DNA of 64,000 bases from Paracoccus saliphilus (GTDB taxonomy: Bacteria; Pseudomonadota; Alphaproteobacteria; Rhodobacterales; Rhodobacteraceae): assembly GCF_028553805.1 (NCBI RefSeq), contig NZ_CP067140.1, positions 3,038,001-3,102,000 on the forward strand, given 5' to 3'. Under the pieces are notes generated by a model, which saw only the letters and a list, made by a program, of their open reading frames with translations, was not told the origin of the DNA and searched no databases. The position numbers and the translations under genes were made by a program. Shown piece after piece: positions 34,401 to 43,154 of this stretch (its first letter is position 1; every line of letters starts with the position of its first letter).

Positions 34401-36567
34401 CGGGTTCACCGGGCAGCGCGGCTATACGCTCAGTGTGAGCGCCCCGGACATCTCGCTTTCGCCGGAGGCATTGCCGGAAGCCACGGCCTATGCCGAGTAT
34501 ACTCAGGCTTTCACGGTTAGTGGCGGCAAGGGACCCTATAGCTACCAGCTCACCGAGGGCCGTTTGCCGGACGGTATGACCTTCGAGGACGGAACCCTCT
34601 CAGGCACGCCCCTCGAAGCCGGCGATTTCCCGTTCAGCCTGATGGCAACCGACGGGAACGGTTTTACCATCGCCGGGGATTATACCCTCAGCGTGATCGT
34701 TCCGGGAATTGCCCTGACGCCCGAGAACCTGCCCGATGGGCTGGCGGGAACGGAATACGCGCCGGTCAGCTTCGCTGCCGAAGGCGGCAAGACGCCCTAC
34801 AGCTTCGAACTGGAAGGTGATCTGCCCGAGGGAATGATCTTCCGGAACCGCGCACTGTCTGGAACGCCGACCGAAGCCGGTGAATTCATGTTTACCGTGC
34901 ATGCCACGGATCAGGGCGATTTCACCGGACAGCGGGAATACACGCTGACCATCGCGGCGCCGGACCTTGCTCTAACTCCGGAAGCCTTGCCCGAAGGCCG
35001 GGTGAACTCCGCCTATAGCGCATCGCTTCAGGCAGAGGGCGGCACCGCCCCCTACGCGTTCACGGTGGCACGGGGGCAATTGCCCGAGGGGCTGAGCCTC
35101 GCCGAGGACGGCACCCTGTCTGGCACGCCGCTCGATCCCGGCAGTTTCGAGGTCACCATGACAGCCACCGACCGCTACGGCTTCACCGGCAGCCGCGTCT
35201 ACGAGATTGCCATCGAGGACATCACCCTGCCGCAGCCCCGGAACCATGAACTGACCGTCATGGCCGGAACCAGCGGGACGGTCGACCTCACCCGCGGCGC
35301 GTCGGGCGGCCCCTTCATCGATGCTGCGATCGTGGCGAATCCGGCGGATGAGGCCGGCACCGCGCGGATTGCGCGCGAAGGCGGCAGTCATATCCTGCAT
35401 TTCTCGGCTTCGGGGATCTACGCGGGCACGACCAGCCTGAGCTATACGCTCTCCAATGCCGATGGCATCTCCGACCCGGCGAGCGTGACGATCACCGTGG
35501 TAGCGCGGCCCGATCCCTCGCTGGACCCGGAGGTCATCGGGCTGGTCCGGGCCCAGACCGAGACGGCAAAACGGTTCGCCAAGGCGCAGATCAGGAATTT
35601 CAGCCAGCGGCTCGAACAACTGCATGACGAGGGCACGCGGCGGCGCAATTCCATCGTACTCAATCTGGTTGCCCAAAGCTCACGCCATGACAGTGACTCC
35701 CTCTCCCTTCGCGGCCCCGAGCGCTTCGGCAACCAAAGCAGTGACCTGGCTTTCTGGAGTGGCGGCTATGTCAATTTCGGCTCCAGCGACGATGACGGGA
35801 TCGATCTCGACCATACGCTTGTTGGCATAAGCGCCGGGGCCGATTATCGGTTCACGCCGAAATTCACCGCCGGGCTGGGGCTGGGTTACGGCCGCGATGT
35901 CACCGATATCGGCAATAACGGCACCGAAAGCCGGGCCAGGGCCATCTCGATGGCGGCCTATGGCAGCTACCGGCCAAAACCCGGCTTCTTCATTGACGGA
36001 TTGGCCGGTTACAGTTCGCTGGACTTCGACAGCAAGCGTTACGTGACATCGACAGGCGACATGGCGACAGGAACGCGTGGCGGCGAGCAGCTCTTCGCCG
36101 CATTGACGGCAGGCTATGAGCATCGCCGCGATGGATTGCTGATCTCGCCCTATGGACGGCTATCCGGATCGCGCTCCACGCTCGACATGTTCACCGAGGA
36201 AGGCGGCGGGGTCTATAACCTCAGCTATGATGAACAGGTCGTCGAAACCCTCTCCGGCACGCTGGGCTTGCGCTTCGAGCATTCGCGGCCAATGGATTGG
36301 GGCAACCTGACATCGCGCGCGCGGATCGAATACACCCATGAATTCGAGAATTCGAGCGAGGCGCGTATTGGTTACGCGGATCTTGGAACCTTCCCCTATG
36401 CGATCGATGTCGAGGGCTATTCACGCGATGAACTGGCGATCGGTCTTGGCCTCGATGCGCAGATCGGCGAGTTCTGGACCCTGGGCCTTGATTACCGCAC
36501 CGCCTTCGGCACCGACGGAGACAGTCGCGATCAGGCCGTCGCTGTGAAACTGGATGTCAGGTTCTGA
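31483..36567 (+). CDS. Large autotransporter-like protein with He_PIG/Ig-like repeats
   Basis: This 1694-residue protein has a long signal region (about residues 1-48, hydrophobic core WLLVIFTIMISSLGM, end SAPAQAQ). Residues 50-540 hold several Ig/cadherin-like domains, including two copies of TDNPV...GTDIxYTP (near 295 and 745). About six He_PIG-type repeats of roughly 87 residues start near 552, 816, 903, 990, 1075 and 1161, each with a version of SGTPTEAGxFxFxxxATD. A linker rich in charged helix (FAKAQIRNFSQRLEQLHDEG) precedes a C-terminal beta-barrel (about 1415-1694) ending VKLDVRF with terminal Phe. It should be anchored in the outer membrane with the repeats outside, as an adhesin. 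I prefer ATG 31483 after GGGGGATG. Confidence 0.85.
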   Translation: MKRTNISGYFSELGSAKESPRKVLRTWLLVIFTIMISSLGMSAPAQAQVINITSSPTSFSTEGETITFTYELENLGSYYLTSIDTITPTNPDPGGGPGVTMGACESFPNGELAPNETVTCTGTYQITASNIMSGQLTHQISMDGQRIGGSWNVTSSNFTMQLVGGGPTSTSVESLTNPSELGEDATFRATVASFGCNAGLAPQGTVTFTVGSVTSSAIAVTPISPISGQGTAEFTTNSLPAGSYGVSAAFTPSGADNCGPSSGTASTNHIVNEPLPALPVVNNTNTVVDANSTDNPVTLDISGEDIQSVAVASGPSNGTATVSGTDIVYTPDSGFSGRDSFTYTATNAAGTSEAATATINVEAADPPPTVTFADVPEIVNSSFQVTFSFSEAVDNLTMGDLVVTNGLLNFLSYSGGVYSAHITPTADGAVTIDIPAGVTQDSAGNDNLAAQALTFYDGTAPVPLMMLSSDTQPRIIQVDVTFTESVIGLDASDFRITNGSLVSLSGSDFTYKLAVAPNGTGDVIIDLNSAAVQDAAGNDSARATLTVDAPVISISVSDLPVGKVNSEYETVSLSASGGTGPYAFDLSSGRLPDGITLSNDGKLTGTPTEDGNFSLTFRATDASGFTGIAESSLTVEPSRAVIVTWDVSGGGNVWAFTPTGANPGGEVTSPAVITDTSVHFDLDSDSGYVFEGASDNCGGHLSAGGSFWQLPNPLAIDCHVDFTFTPANAPTVSNTDTPVNAGSTDNPVILDIEGLDIESVAIASGPSNGVATISGTDITYTPNVGFFGTDSFTYTATNATGTSAPATATITVKAPDITLGPGSLPAGTGGAPYGPVTMTADGGSGDYTFSTTDTLPDGISLATDGTLSGSPTEDGSFTFTVTAKDENGFTGQHDFTLSIDTPEITLDPDGLPDAVAGKPYEALTFTAAGGNAPYGFTLDGTVPQGMSLEGGKLSGTPTEAGNFQFNLIAEDRDGFTGQRGYTLSVSAPDISLSPEALPEATAYAEYTQAFTVSGGKGPYSYQLTEGRLPDGMTFEDGTLSGTPLEAGDFPFSLMATDGNGFTIAGDYTLSVIVPGIALTPENLPDGLAGTEYAPVSFAAEGGKTPYSFELEGDLPEGMIFRNRALSGTPTEAGEFMFTVHATDQGDFTGQREYTLTIAAPDLALTPEALPEGRVNSAYSASLQAEGGTAPYAFTVARGQLPEGLSLAEDGTLSGTPLDPGSFEVTMTATDRYGFTGSRVYEIAIEDITLPQPRNHELTVMAGTSGTVDLTRGASGGPFIDAAIVANPADEAGTARIAREGGSHILHFSASGIYAGTTSLSYTLSNADGISDPASVTITVVARPDPSLDPEVIGLVRAQTETAKRFAKAQIRNFSQRLEQLHDEGTRRRNSIVLNLVAQSSRHDSDSLSLRGPERFGNQSSDLAFWSGGYVNFGSSDDDGIDLDHTLVGISAGADYRFTPKFTAGLGLGYGRDVTDIGNNGTESRARAISMAAYGSYRPKPGFFIDGLAGYSSLDFDSKRYVTSTGDMATGTRGGEQLFAALTAGYEHRRDGLLISPYGRLSGSRSTLDMFTEEGGGVYNLSYDEQVVETLSGTLGLRFEHSRPMDWGNLTSRARIEYTHEFENSSEARIGYADLGTFPYAIDVEGYSRDELAIGLGLDAQIGEFWTLGLDYRTAFGTDGDSRDQAVAVKLDVRF

Positions 36568-37183
36568 GTGCCACTGCAATGCCGTCTTATTCTCGACAAG
36601 GGGACAGATTGACAAGATGGCGTAACGGAGGGTTTCGGGCTCCTCACCATCAGCATGAAGTGGCGATGAGCCTGAAATCCGGAACGCATAAGCCGATGTT
36701 CTAGAGAAATGCGTCAGATCGATGGAGATGTGTCCGGTGCCCAAGATGATTTGGTATCCGATCCTCCCAACCTGCCGGTCGCGCGGACGGAGTCGCGCAT
36801 GAAGATTTTCCCAGACACTGCGATCGTGACTACCCACGGCGTGTTATGCGCAGCCAGAACGCCAAGGGCTCACGGAGACAGGCGATGAGCCTTGGTGAGT
36901 AGCAGTAAGCTGTCCGGTGGTCTGATACCCTCTGTGCATCTCCCAGCGGTCGGGGCTCACTGCCGCACCTACGTGTCGTTCAAGCCTGAACATGTCGATA
37001 TTATCCGGCAGAAACGCGGGCAAAGTTCCGATGCGGCTGGACGAAAGAGTGTGCGTTGAGACCATCATATTGATGAAGCTGCGCTCACGCCTGCTTTGAT
37101 CTCCGCGACGGCACCATTTGAGCGCACGATATACCCATGGAGACGCTCAGAGCCTCGCTGAGGCAAATACATATGATTTTGCA
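36568..37183. other. Decayed region between autotransporter and integrase remnant
   Basis: No supported gene. Minus-strand frames such as 36421-36837 and 36844-37068 look like broken pieces. It contains the repeat fragment 36713-36750 and marks the change from the autotransporter region to the island. Confidence 0.4.
36713..36750. repeat. Degenerate repeat fragment, copy 2
   Basis: It matches 27153-27190 in about 31 of 36 positions by eye (GTCAGATCGATGGAGATGTG onward). It lies in decayed DNA beside the integrase remnant. Confidence 0.5.
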
Positions 37184-37931
37184 TTATCTTTTCGCACCCC
37201 AGGGGCGCTTTCTATGGGCCATGCCTTGGCCAAGCCATCCAGCCCGATCATTCATACACGCAGCTATCCCTATGAACATGGTTGCTGGGGCTAGTAGACG
37301 ACGCCCACCCCGTAGGATCAACGTAGCTCTTGGAAGGTCGTCAGCCTTTCTCGCCACGATTGCAGCCTTGCCAAAGGAACCTCCAGTAAGCGGGCCGCAA
37401 GACCGTGCGGAGAGTCGGATCAGCTGCGCGACTCGTCGCGCGGTTTCGTGCTTCTCAGTCCAGATCGGGGACAACACCTGCAATATTTCCGGCTGACCGA
37501 TATCCGAAACTGGCATTCGGCCGATCTTGGGAAAGGCATAGTCAGCGAGTGTGTTGATCCACTGCTGTCCGTGTTTCGGGTTCTCCCAGATTGGCAGGCG
37601 ATCAATATGTACTTGCCGTACCACCTCTTCAAAACACGGCACTTCCTGATCCTTATGGTATTTCGGATTAAGGCCCTGCTTAGCGAGGAGACGATATTCC
37701 AAGGCGCGTTCGCGAGCTACGTTGAGCCTCACCACGTCCGCCGCCGAGACCGAAATCGGTGCGGAGCGGCTTTACCTGCCGATTCCGGTGCCCTCCACCG
37801 TCACGCGCACGATCCAGCGACGCGCGCCGGATGGATCGACCACCAGATAGAGCCCGTGGCCGTCGCCGTGCCTGCCAGGGCCGAGCGTTCGGACTAGATT
37901 CTTCGTCAACTTTCCCGACGAGTAGGCCATA
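37184..37931 (-). pseudogene. Broken tyrosine-recombinase (phage-type integrase) gene
   Basis: From ATG 37931 the first frame reads MAYSSGKLTKNLVRTLGPG, then GLYLVVDPSGARRWIVRVTV, the standard N-terminal DUF4102 domain of island integrases, and stops at about 37774. A frame change leads to ARERALEYRLLAKQGLNP and the core-binding domain (HGQQWINTLADYAFPKIGRM, ETARRVAQLIR). The catalytic domain with the R-H-R-Y tetrad is missing. The gene was once a complete integrase entering the island here and is now dead. Confidence 0.75.
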
Positions 37932-38327
37932 GAAAACACCTCAGTTCATACCACCAAATGAACAGAACCGAGCGCTATCAAAACGAAGCCAATGAGAATA
38001 ACGAGCGCATATAATCGCATGAATTCAACATCTTATACGCTATCAAACAATCCAGTGAGGATCAGCATAAATAGTAAATGGCGGGCCGCGGCCGATAATG
38101 ATGATCACTACGTTTACGCTATAGCCCTCCATTTCTCTGCTAAATAGAGCTGCAGTTAAGCGACACCCGCATACAGGATGTTTCGCTTGGCTGTCCCGGC
38201 GAGATTGCCGAGGTTCAGATCGCCGGAATCGGGGCGATTATTGAGAGCCGCACTGGCATTTCTTGAGTGATCTTGCCATTATCATCTCAATTTTAGGCGA
38301 TTCTTTGGTTACTGAAAGGTTGTTGCT
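37932..38327. other. Upstream region of the VgrG cassette
   Basis: No confident gene. A 24-codon minus-strand frame (37946-38020, MRLYALVILIGFVLIALGSV) is hydrophobic throughout but lacks a ribosome site. TACGCTATAGCCCTC at 38115-38129 is shared exactly with the two 215-bp repeats. AAAGG precedes the vgrG start. Confidence 0.45.
38115..38129. repeat. Short match to the 215-bp repeats
   Basis: The 15-mer TACGCTATAGCCCTC recurs at 43841-43855 and 53417-53431 inside the 215-bp repeats. Here it may be a degenerate third copy or an end of the same element, on the left side of the VgrG cassette. Confidence 0.45.
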
Positions 38328-40403
38328 ATGAACGCTCCTTTCAAGCAGACAGAACGGCTGGGCCGCCTGATCACGGCTTTGGGCGAAAATGTTCTGGTTC
38401 TGCTGCGCTTCGAGGGAAGCGATTATCTCAACGATCTGTTCGAATACCGGGTCGAAGCCCTTGCCACGCGCGACGATCTCGACTTCGATACCCTGATCGG
38501 CACCCATGCGACGGTTGAAATCGAGGCGCATGAAGTGATGCGGCCCTTCGATGGTATCGTCACCTCGGCGCAATATTCCGGCGTGGGCGAGAACGGTCAT
38601 ATCTACACCCTGACCCTGCGCCCGTGGTTCTGGCTGGCGGGCAAGCGACGCAACTACCGGATTTTCCATAGCAAGCGTGTGGATCAGATTCTACGGGAAC
38701 TGCTGTCGGATTATGGCGTGTTCAGCAATCCGCATCTGGAGATCCGGATCAGCAACCAATACGAGGAACTGGAATATACGGTCCAGCATGGGGTCTCGGA
38801 CCTGGAATTTGCGCGCCGCCAGATGGAGCGGCACGGGATCAGCTTTCATTTCCGGCATGAGAAGGGCAGTCACACGCTCGTTCTGACCGATGACGAGCTG
38901 GCGCATGAGGAGATCGGCGAGATCCCCTTCAAGCGCTATGACGGCCATCACCAGTATGAATTCGAGCACTTCTGGGACTGGAAGCCGGAGCGGAACTTTA
39001 CCACCGGGGCGATCTTTCAGACCGACTATAATTTCAAGCATCCGACCCAGAAGATGGACACTTGGCAGGCGAGCGATGCGCAATACGCCTTCGGCCATGT
39101 CGAGAGTTTCGATTATCCAGGCGATTATCTCTCTGAAGCCCCCGGAAAGATCGTCACGCGGATGCGTCAGCGGCAGGAGCGAGGCGCGGATCGCCGCAAT
39201 CGTGCTGTGGGAGACTGCGTGAGCCTGGCTTCGGGACAGCGTGTTACATTGGGCGGCGACAAGGTGCCGGGGCATGGCGAGACCTATCTCTGCCTCTCGG
39301 CCACGCATCGCTTTGTCAGTGAATCCTACGGTTCCGGCGGAGAGGGCAGCGACGGTTACAGCTATTCCGGCTCCTGGGTGCTGATGCCCGATACCGCGCC
39401 GATGGTGCCTCCGAAACGGACACCGCTATCGCGCGTCTACGGTCCGCAGACTGCCATGGTGGTGGGTGAAGGTGAAATCGACTGCGACGAGCATGGCCGG
39501 ATACTTGTGCGCTTCCATTGGGATCTGGAAGAGGCGTTCTCGATGCGCTGCCGGGTCAGCCAATCATGGGCCAGCCAGGGCTGGGGCGGGATGGTGATCC
39601 CTCGGATCGGCATGGAGGTGGTGGTGGAATTCCTCGAAGGCGATCCCGACAAACCGTTGGTGACCGGCTGCGTCTATAACGGCAGGAACACGACCCCCTA
39701 TGACTTGCCCAGGCACAAGACCAAATCAGTGTTCCGCTCGGATACTCACCAAGGCGACGGATTCAACGAATTCACCTTCGAGGATCAGGCGGGCGAAGAA
39801 AAAATCTACCTACATGCCGAGAAGGACCACGAACTTCATATCGAGAACAACCGCGCCAAACGCGTGGATCGCAACCAGTCTGAAAGCGTCGGACACAACA
39901 AGTCCATCGAGGTCGGTAACAACCATCACGAGATAATCGGTGGCAACATGACCCTCATGGTCGGGCCGAACAAGCTACAGAACGCAGTCACATCGGCTTT
40001 CCATAAATTCACCGGTGCCATCGGCGATCTCGCCAATAAGTTGGGTCTTCCGGATTTTATGAACATGGGAGAAGGCAATCTCGTCATCGGTGTAGCCAAG
40101 AACAAGGCCGAGACGGTGATGGTGAGTTCCAACGAGATTGTCGGCGCAGCTAAGACCGTGACTGTGGGAGGAGGCTACCAGCTTACAGTGCAGGGCATTC
40201 GCAATGAATCAGTTTTGCTCGGAGCCTACGAAGAGGTCGGCCAGAATAAGGTGGTCGTGGCCGGCAAACGCCTCGAGATGGTCTGTGGGAAGTCAAAGTT
40301 CCAGATGAACGAAGACGGCACAATCGTGCTTGAGGGAATCGACATCAAGGTTTCCGGCTCGAGCAAGGTCGCTGTCAATGGCGGCCGCATCGACCTTAAC
40401 TGA
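38328..40403 (+). CDS. vgrG: Type VI secretion system tip protein VgrG (TssI)
   Basis: This 691-residue protein matches VgrG along its length: gp27-like part (residues 1-370) with PFDGIVTSAQYSG and SHTLVLTDDELAH; the OB-fold/gp5-like part (about 370-470) with GRILVRFHWDLEE and SQSWASQGWGGMVIPRIGMEVVVEFLEGDPDKPLVTG, the strongest family signature; and a beta-helix stalk (480-691) with FRSDTHQGDGFNEFTFEDQAGEEKIYLHAEKD. VgrG trimers form the spike of the T6SS and carry effectors. There is no C-terminal enzymatic extension, so cargo is probably the downstream effector. No T6SS structural genes are in the window, so this is an orphan cargo cluster. Confidence 0.9.
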   Translation: MNAPFKQTERLGRLITALGENVLVLLRFEGSDYLNDLFEYRVEALATRDDLDFDTLIGTHATVEIEAHEVMRPFDGIVTSAQYSGVGENGHIYTLTLRPWFWLAGKRRNYRIFHSKRVDQILRELLSDYGVFSNPHLEIRISNQYEELEYTVQHGVSDLEFARRQMERHGISFHFRHEKGSHTLVLTDDELAHEEIGEIPFKRYDGHHQYEFEHFWDWKPERNFTTGAIFQTDYNFKHPTQKMDTWQASDAQYAFGHVESFDYPGDYLSEAPGKIVTRMRQRQERGADRRNRAVGDCVSLASGQRVTLGGDKVPGHGETYLCLSATHRFVSESYGSGGEGSDGYSYSGSWVLMPDTAPMVPPKRTPLSRVYGPQTAMVVGEGEIDCDEHGRILVRFHWDLEEAFSMRCRVSQSWASQGWGGMVIPRIGMEVVVEFLEGDPDKPLVTGCVYNGRNTTPYDLPRHKTKSVFRSDTHQGDGFNEFTFEDQAGEEKIYLHAEKDHELHIENNRAKRVDRNQSESVGHNKSIEVGNNHHEIIGGNMTLMVGPNKLQNAVTSAFHKFTGAIGDLANKLGLPDFMNMGEGNLVIGVAKNKAETVMVSSNEIVGAAKTVTVGGGYQLTVQGIRNESVLLGAYEEVGQNKVVVAGKRLEMVCGKSKFQMNEDGTIVLEGIDIKVSGSSKVAVNGGRIDLN

Positions 40404-40412
40404 GGTGGAGTC

Positions 40413-40775
40413 ATGAGTTATCTCAAGGGTGTTTTCGTTCAAAAGGAGGCAGAGCGCCGGGCGCTCCGCGACAAGATGCGTGATGCATTCTTCGCCGATT
40501 ACAGTGCCAAGCGCCTGAAGGATCCAATGCGTATCGACGCCGATCCGGCCACGCAGCATGCGAAAGTGCTTGAACTGATTGGCATCGCGCGCGGAATCCA
40601 TGACGAGAATATCTCCGGGCTTGATGCCCTCGAAGGAACGCTGACGTCACTTGCGGTCGGAATGCCGACCATCCGTATCGGTCTGCCCAACCAACTGACG
40701 TTGGAGCAGGTCATGCAGGAGGGCATGGAGCGCAGCCACTTCAACATGATCTGGGCCGGATGGTTTGATGGGTAG
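40413..40775 (+). CDS. Small protein between VgrG and effector candidate
   Basis: This 120-residue protein of unknown family (MSYLKGVFVQKEAERRALRD) starts ten bases after vgrG and overlaps the next gene by 11 bases, so its translation is coupled to both. Its N-terminal half is basic and helical. The position is that of T6SS adaptors (DUF4123, DUF1795, DUF2169), but it shows none of their signatures that I recognise. A chaperone/adaptor loading the effector on the spike is an inference from position. Confidence 0.7.
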   Translation: MSYLKGVFVQKEAERRALRDKMRDAFFADYSAKRLKDPMRIDADPATQHAKVLELIGIARGIHDENISGLDALEGTLTSLAVGMPTIRIGLPNQLTLEQVMQEGMERSHFNMIWAGWFDG

Positions 40776-42429
40776 CCCGGAAACGGACGATATCGCAGCG
40801 CTCGCGGCGCTGGAGAGTATAGATTCCGCCGCTGTCCCCGACATTACCGACACCAGCTACCAGGCACAATTTGCCTCGCTGGGGGAGTATGCCCAGACCG
40901 CTTTCAACGAGGTTCTCGCTCAGTACCGGTTCCTCGGCCTTCTTGCGGGAATCCGGGGGCCCAATGATACTGATCAGGATGTGACTGATGCCCGCGAAGC
41001 AGTCATGGAAGCCCTGGCGGAGTTTCTTCAGGCCGGCCCACTCGCGTTGCAGGCAGATGAGCGCTGGGATGAAGTTCAGGCGGAGCGCGATGCGCTTCAG
41101 GAGCGCATTTTTGAAGAGTATCGAAGCGGCAACGCGGATTGGGAAACTTGGAACAACGCCGAACAACTTGTGAATGATATCATTCCCGGCCATTTCGCGA
41201 ACCAATCCGAAATCTGGCTCGAGCAGATGGGATCGAGCGGAGCATATTATGAGGGGTACTCAGGCCGCCTGGCGAGCGTGCCCGATGAAGTCCGCCCGCA
41301 GATGCAGTCTTTGCTCAACCAGGCTTCTGACCTCGCAAGCATCCACGACATGCTGCGGGCCGAGCGTCGAGCGGCCGTGGTGAATTTTTTCAACCGAATC
41401 TGGCAGGGCGTACGCGATTACTACAACGAGAACATGGAATTGATCCGTAATGGCCAGTGGCTTCTTGCTACTGGGCGGATTGCAATCGACGCCGCCGTTT
41501 TCGCTGCCGAGGAGATCGTAGTTGCTGGCATCGTCACCGCGATCATCGGAATCACCGGCGGTGTTGCTGCCGGAATGGCCCTGGCACTTCGCAGCGCGGT
41601 GCGTATCATGCTCAGCATCGTGCGCCAGGGCACGCGGGTCGTCCGCAACGTGCGGGCCACCTACGTGTTCCGCATTGAACTCCGCAAGGTGGAGCCCGGC
41701 GTGCTCTACTCCAACCCGATCCCGATCAACGTCCAGATCGGACGACGCATCGACTACAACAAGTCGATAGATGTCCAGCGAGACCTGACCCCCGACGAAG
41801 CCCGCGCATTTGGAGAGGGCGGTCAAGGATCCTTGGAGCCCGATGTGGATGCTCCGGAACAGGGAAACAGGGGGAGTGGTCAGAGCGATGAACCGGCACG
41901 CGAAACCGAAGCTACAGGTTCACCCCGCTCAGTTGACGAGCTTCTTCCCAATGGCCGCGTTCCTTACAACAATCGAGGTTTTGCCGATTGGTGGGACGAT
42001 CTCACGCTTGATGAGCTCGACAGCCTGATTGAGGCGGGTCACGGTGAAACCATCGAGAACCGCATTCGTGCCGGGCGCGGTGTCCATGAATGGCTAAAGA
42101 CCTCCCAATACAGGGAGCACAAACGACTTGGCTTCTCGATGCACGAGATACAGGATTGGGTGACGGCTACAAATGCTGCCGAGGGACCTTTGCCGGTACA
42201 GGCTGCGGATGGGGCGATGCGCTGGCGGCATGTTTCGGCTGATCAACCGAACACGTCCGGCTCAACTATGATGCACAACGCGCTCGATGAAATCTATCAG
42301 CCTCCACCCGCCAGTAGGAACGATCTATTGAGACGAATGGGGTATTTTGCAAATCACTATCTGGATGGCGGCGTCGATGCCTTGCCCTCGGGGTTGAGAG
42401 ATGCGATCCTTGCAACAGGAGGTGGCTGA
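40765..42429 (+). CDS. Putative T6SS effector with C-terminal toxin-like domain
   Basis: This 554-residue protein is helical and acidic in its first third. It has a hydrophobic stretch near 235-285 (AAEEIVVAGIVTAIIGITGG, then AAGMALALRSAV), a disordered acidic linker (near 350-395), and a C-terminal module (395-554) with RGFADWWDDLTLDELDSLIE, HEWLKTSQYREHKRLGFSMH and a MHNALDEIYQ segment. The module resembles C-terminal domains of polymorphic toxins from Rhs/T6SS proteins, as I recall them. The spaced His residues suggest a nuclease, but this is not shown. Position between VgrG and a probable immunity gene supports an effector. Confidence 0.7.
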   Translation: MMGSPETDDIAALAALESIDSAAVPDITDTSYQAQFASLGEYAQTAFNEVLAQYRFLGLLAGIRGPNDTDQDVTDAREAVMEALAEFLQAGPLALQADERWDEVQAERDALQERIFEEYRSGNADWETWNNAEQLVNDIIPGHFANQSEIWLEQMGSSGAYYEGYSGRLASVPDEVRPQMQSLLNQASDLASIHDMLRAERRAAVVNFFNRIWQGVRDYYNENMELIRNGQWLLATGRIAIDAAVFAAEEIVVAGIVTAIIGITGGVAAGMALALRSAVRIMLSIVRQGTRVVRNVRATYVFRIELRKVEPGVLYSNPIPINVQIGRRIDYNKSIDVQRDLTPDEARAFGEGGQGSLEPDVDAPEQGNRGSGQSDEPARETEATGSPRSVDELLPNGRVPYNNRGFADWWDDLTLDELDSLIEAGHGETIENRIRAGRGVHEWLKTSQYREHKRLGFSMHEIQDWVTATNAAEGPLPVQAADGAMRWRHVSADQPNTSGSTMMHNALDEIYQPPPASRNDLLRRMGYFANHYLDGGVDALPSGLRDAILATGGG

Positions 42430-42434
42430 CCGCT

Positions 42435-43082
42435 ATGGCCCTGATTGACGATTGGCTGATTTATCTCGAAGAACCCGATGCGTTCTCGAAGAACCACTTC
42501 GAGCCGATGATTACAGATACTGGCAACCCGCTCGACCTGCAGCGAGCTTTCGGCTCCCTTCCGCAGGGCGCTGCTATGATCGAGCGGATAGAACGCTTGC
42601 GCAGCGAAACCAACTTCACGGGACTCTACCATGTGCAGGATCCGAGCCGTAGGCTCGGGCACGATGCAATGATTGAAAAGGCACGTAAGTATTGCGATCA
42701 TGTCTCGGATTTTCTCCGGGATATCGACATGGCTGATTTGGCAAAGTCCGTCGATAACGGAGGTTTCAGTTATCTTGATGTCCACAGTTATGACTTTCGC
42801 GATTCCGATGGGCGTCTTGGTCTCAACGAGACAGGCGAAGTCTTGGAGGATGAGTTCACCCTCAAGTTGAAGAAGGGCCCCCACTATCTCTTGGGTTTGT
42901 TTCAGGCCGTTTTGTTCATGACGAAAATTCCCGTTGTGACGCGCTATATCATGCAACCCGTCGTGAAATTTCCGTTGAACGAGGCGGACGGTTACGCCAC
43001 TTGGATCGGCGGCGCAGCTATTGCATTCGGAGACAGAGGCAACTTTCTGCTCGTTGAGCCTGAACTCATTCGGCAAAGCTAG
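42435..43082 (+). CDS. Putative immunity protein
   Basis: This 215-residue protein has no family I recognise. It starts five bases after the effector stop, as immunity genes usually do. It is acidic in the first half (MALIDDWLIYLEEPDAF), and has a single hydrophobic stretch near 150-170 (YLLGLFQAVLFMTKIPVV). No signal peptide is seen, so it is probably cytoplasmic, which would suit a toxin acting in the cytoplasm. The assignment rests on position only. Confidence 0.6.
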   Translation: MALIDDWLIYLEEPDAFSKNHFEPMITDTGNPLDLQRAFGSLPQGAAMIERIERLRSETNFTGLYHVQDPSRRLGHDAMIEKARKYCDHVSDFLRDIDMADLAKSVDNGGFSYLDVHSYDFRDSDGRLGLNETGEVLEDEFTLKLKKGPHYLLGLFQAVLFMTKIPVVTRYIMQPVVKFPLNEADGYATWIGGAAIAFGDRGNFLLVEPELIRQS

Positions 43083-43154
43083 GCGGCCGGGATCGGCCAC
43101 AGGCGAATGGTCGGGTAAGTCCTTTGGGACGCATCGGTTTTGAGGAGAGCATGG

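Noticed and set aside
36421..37068. Minus-strand frames as transposase genes
   Set aside because: No catalytic motifs or ends of an insertion element could be seen; treated as decayed DNA.
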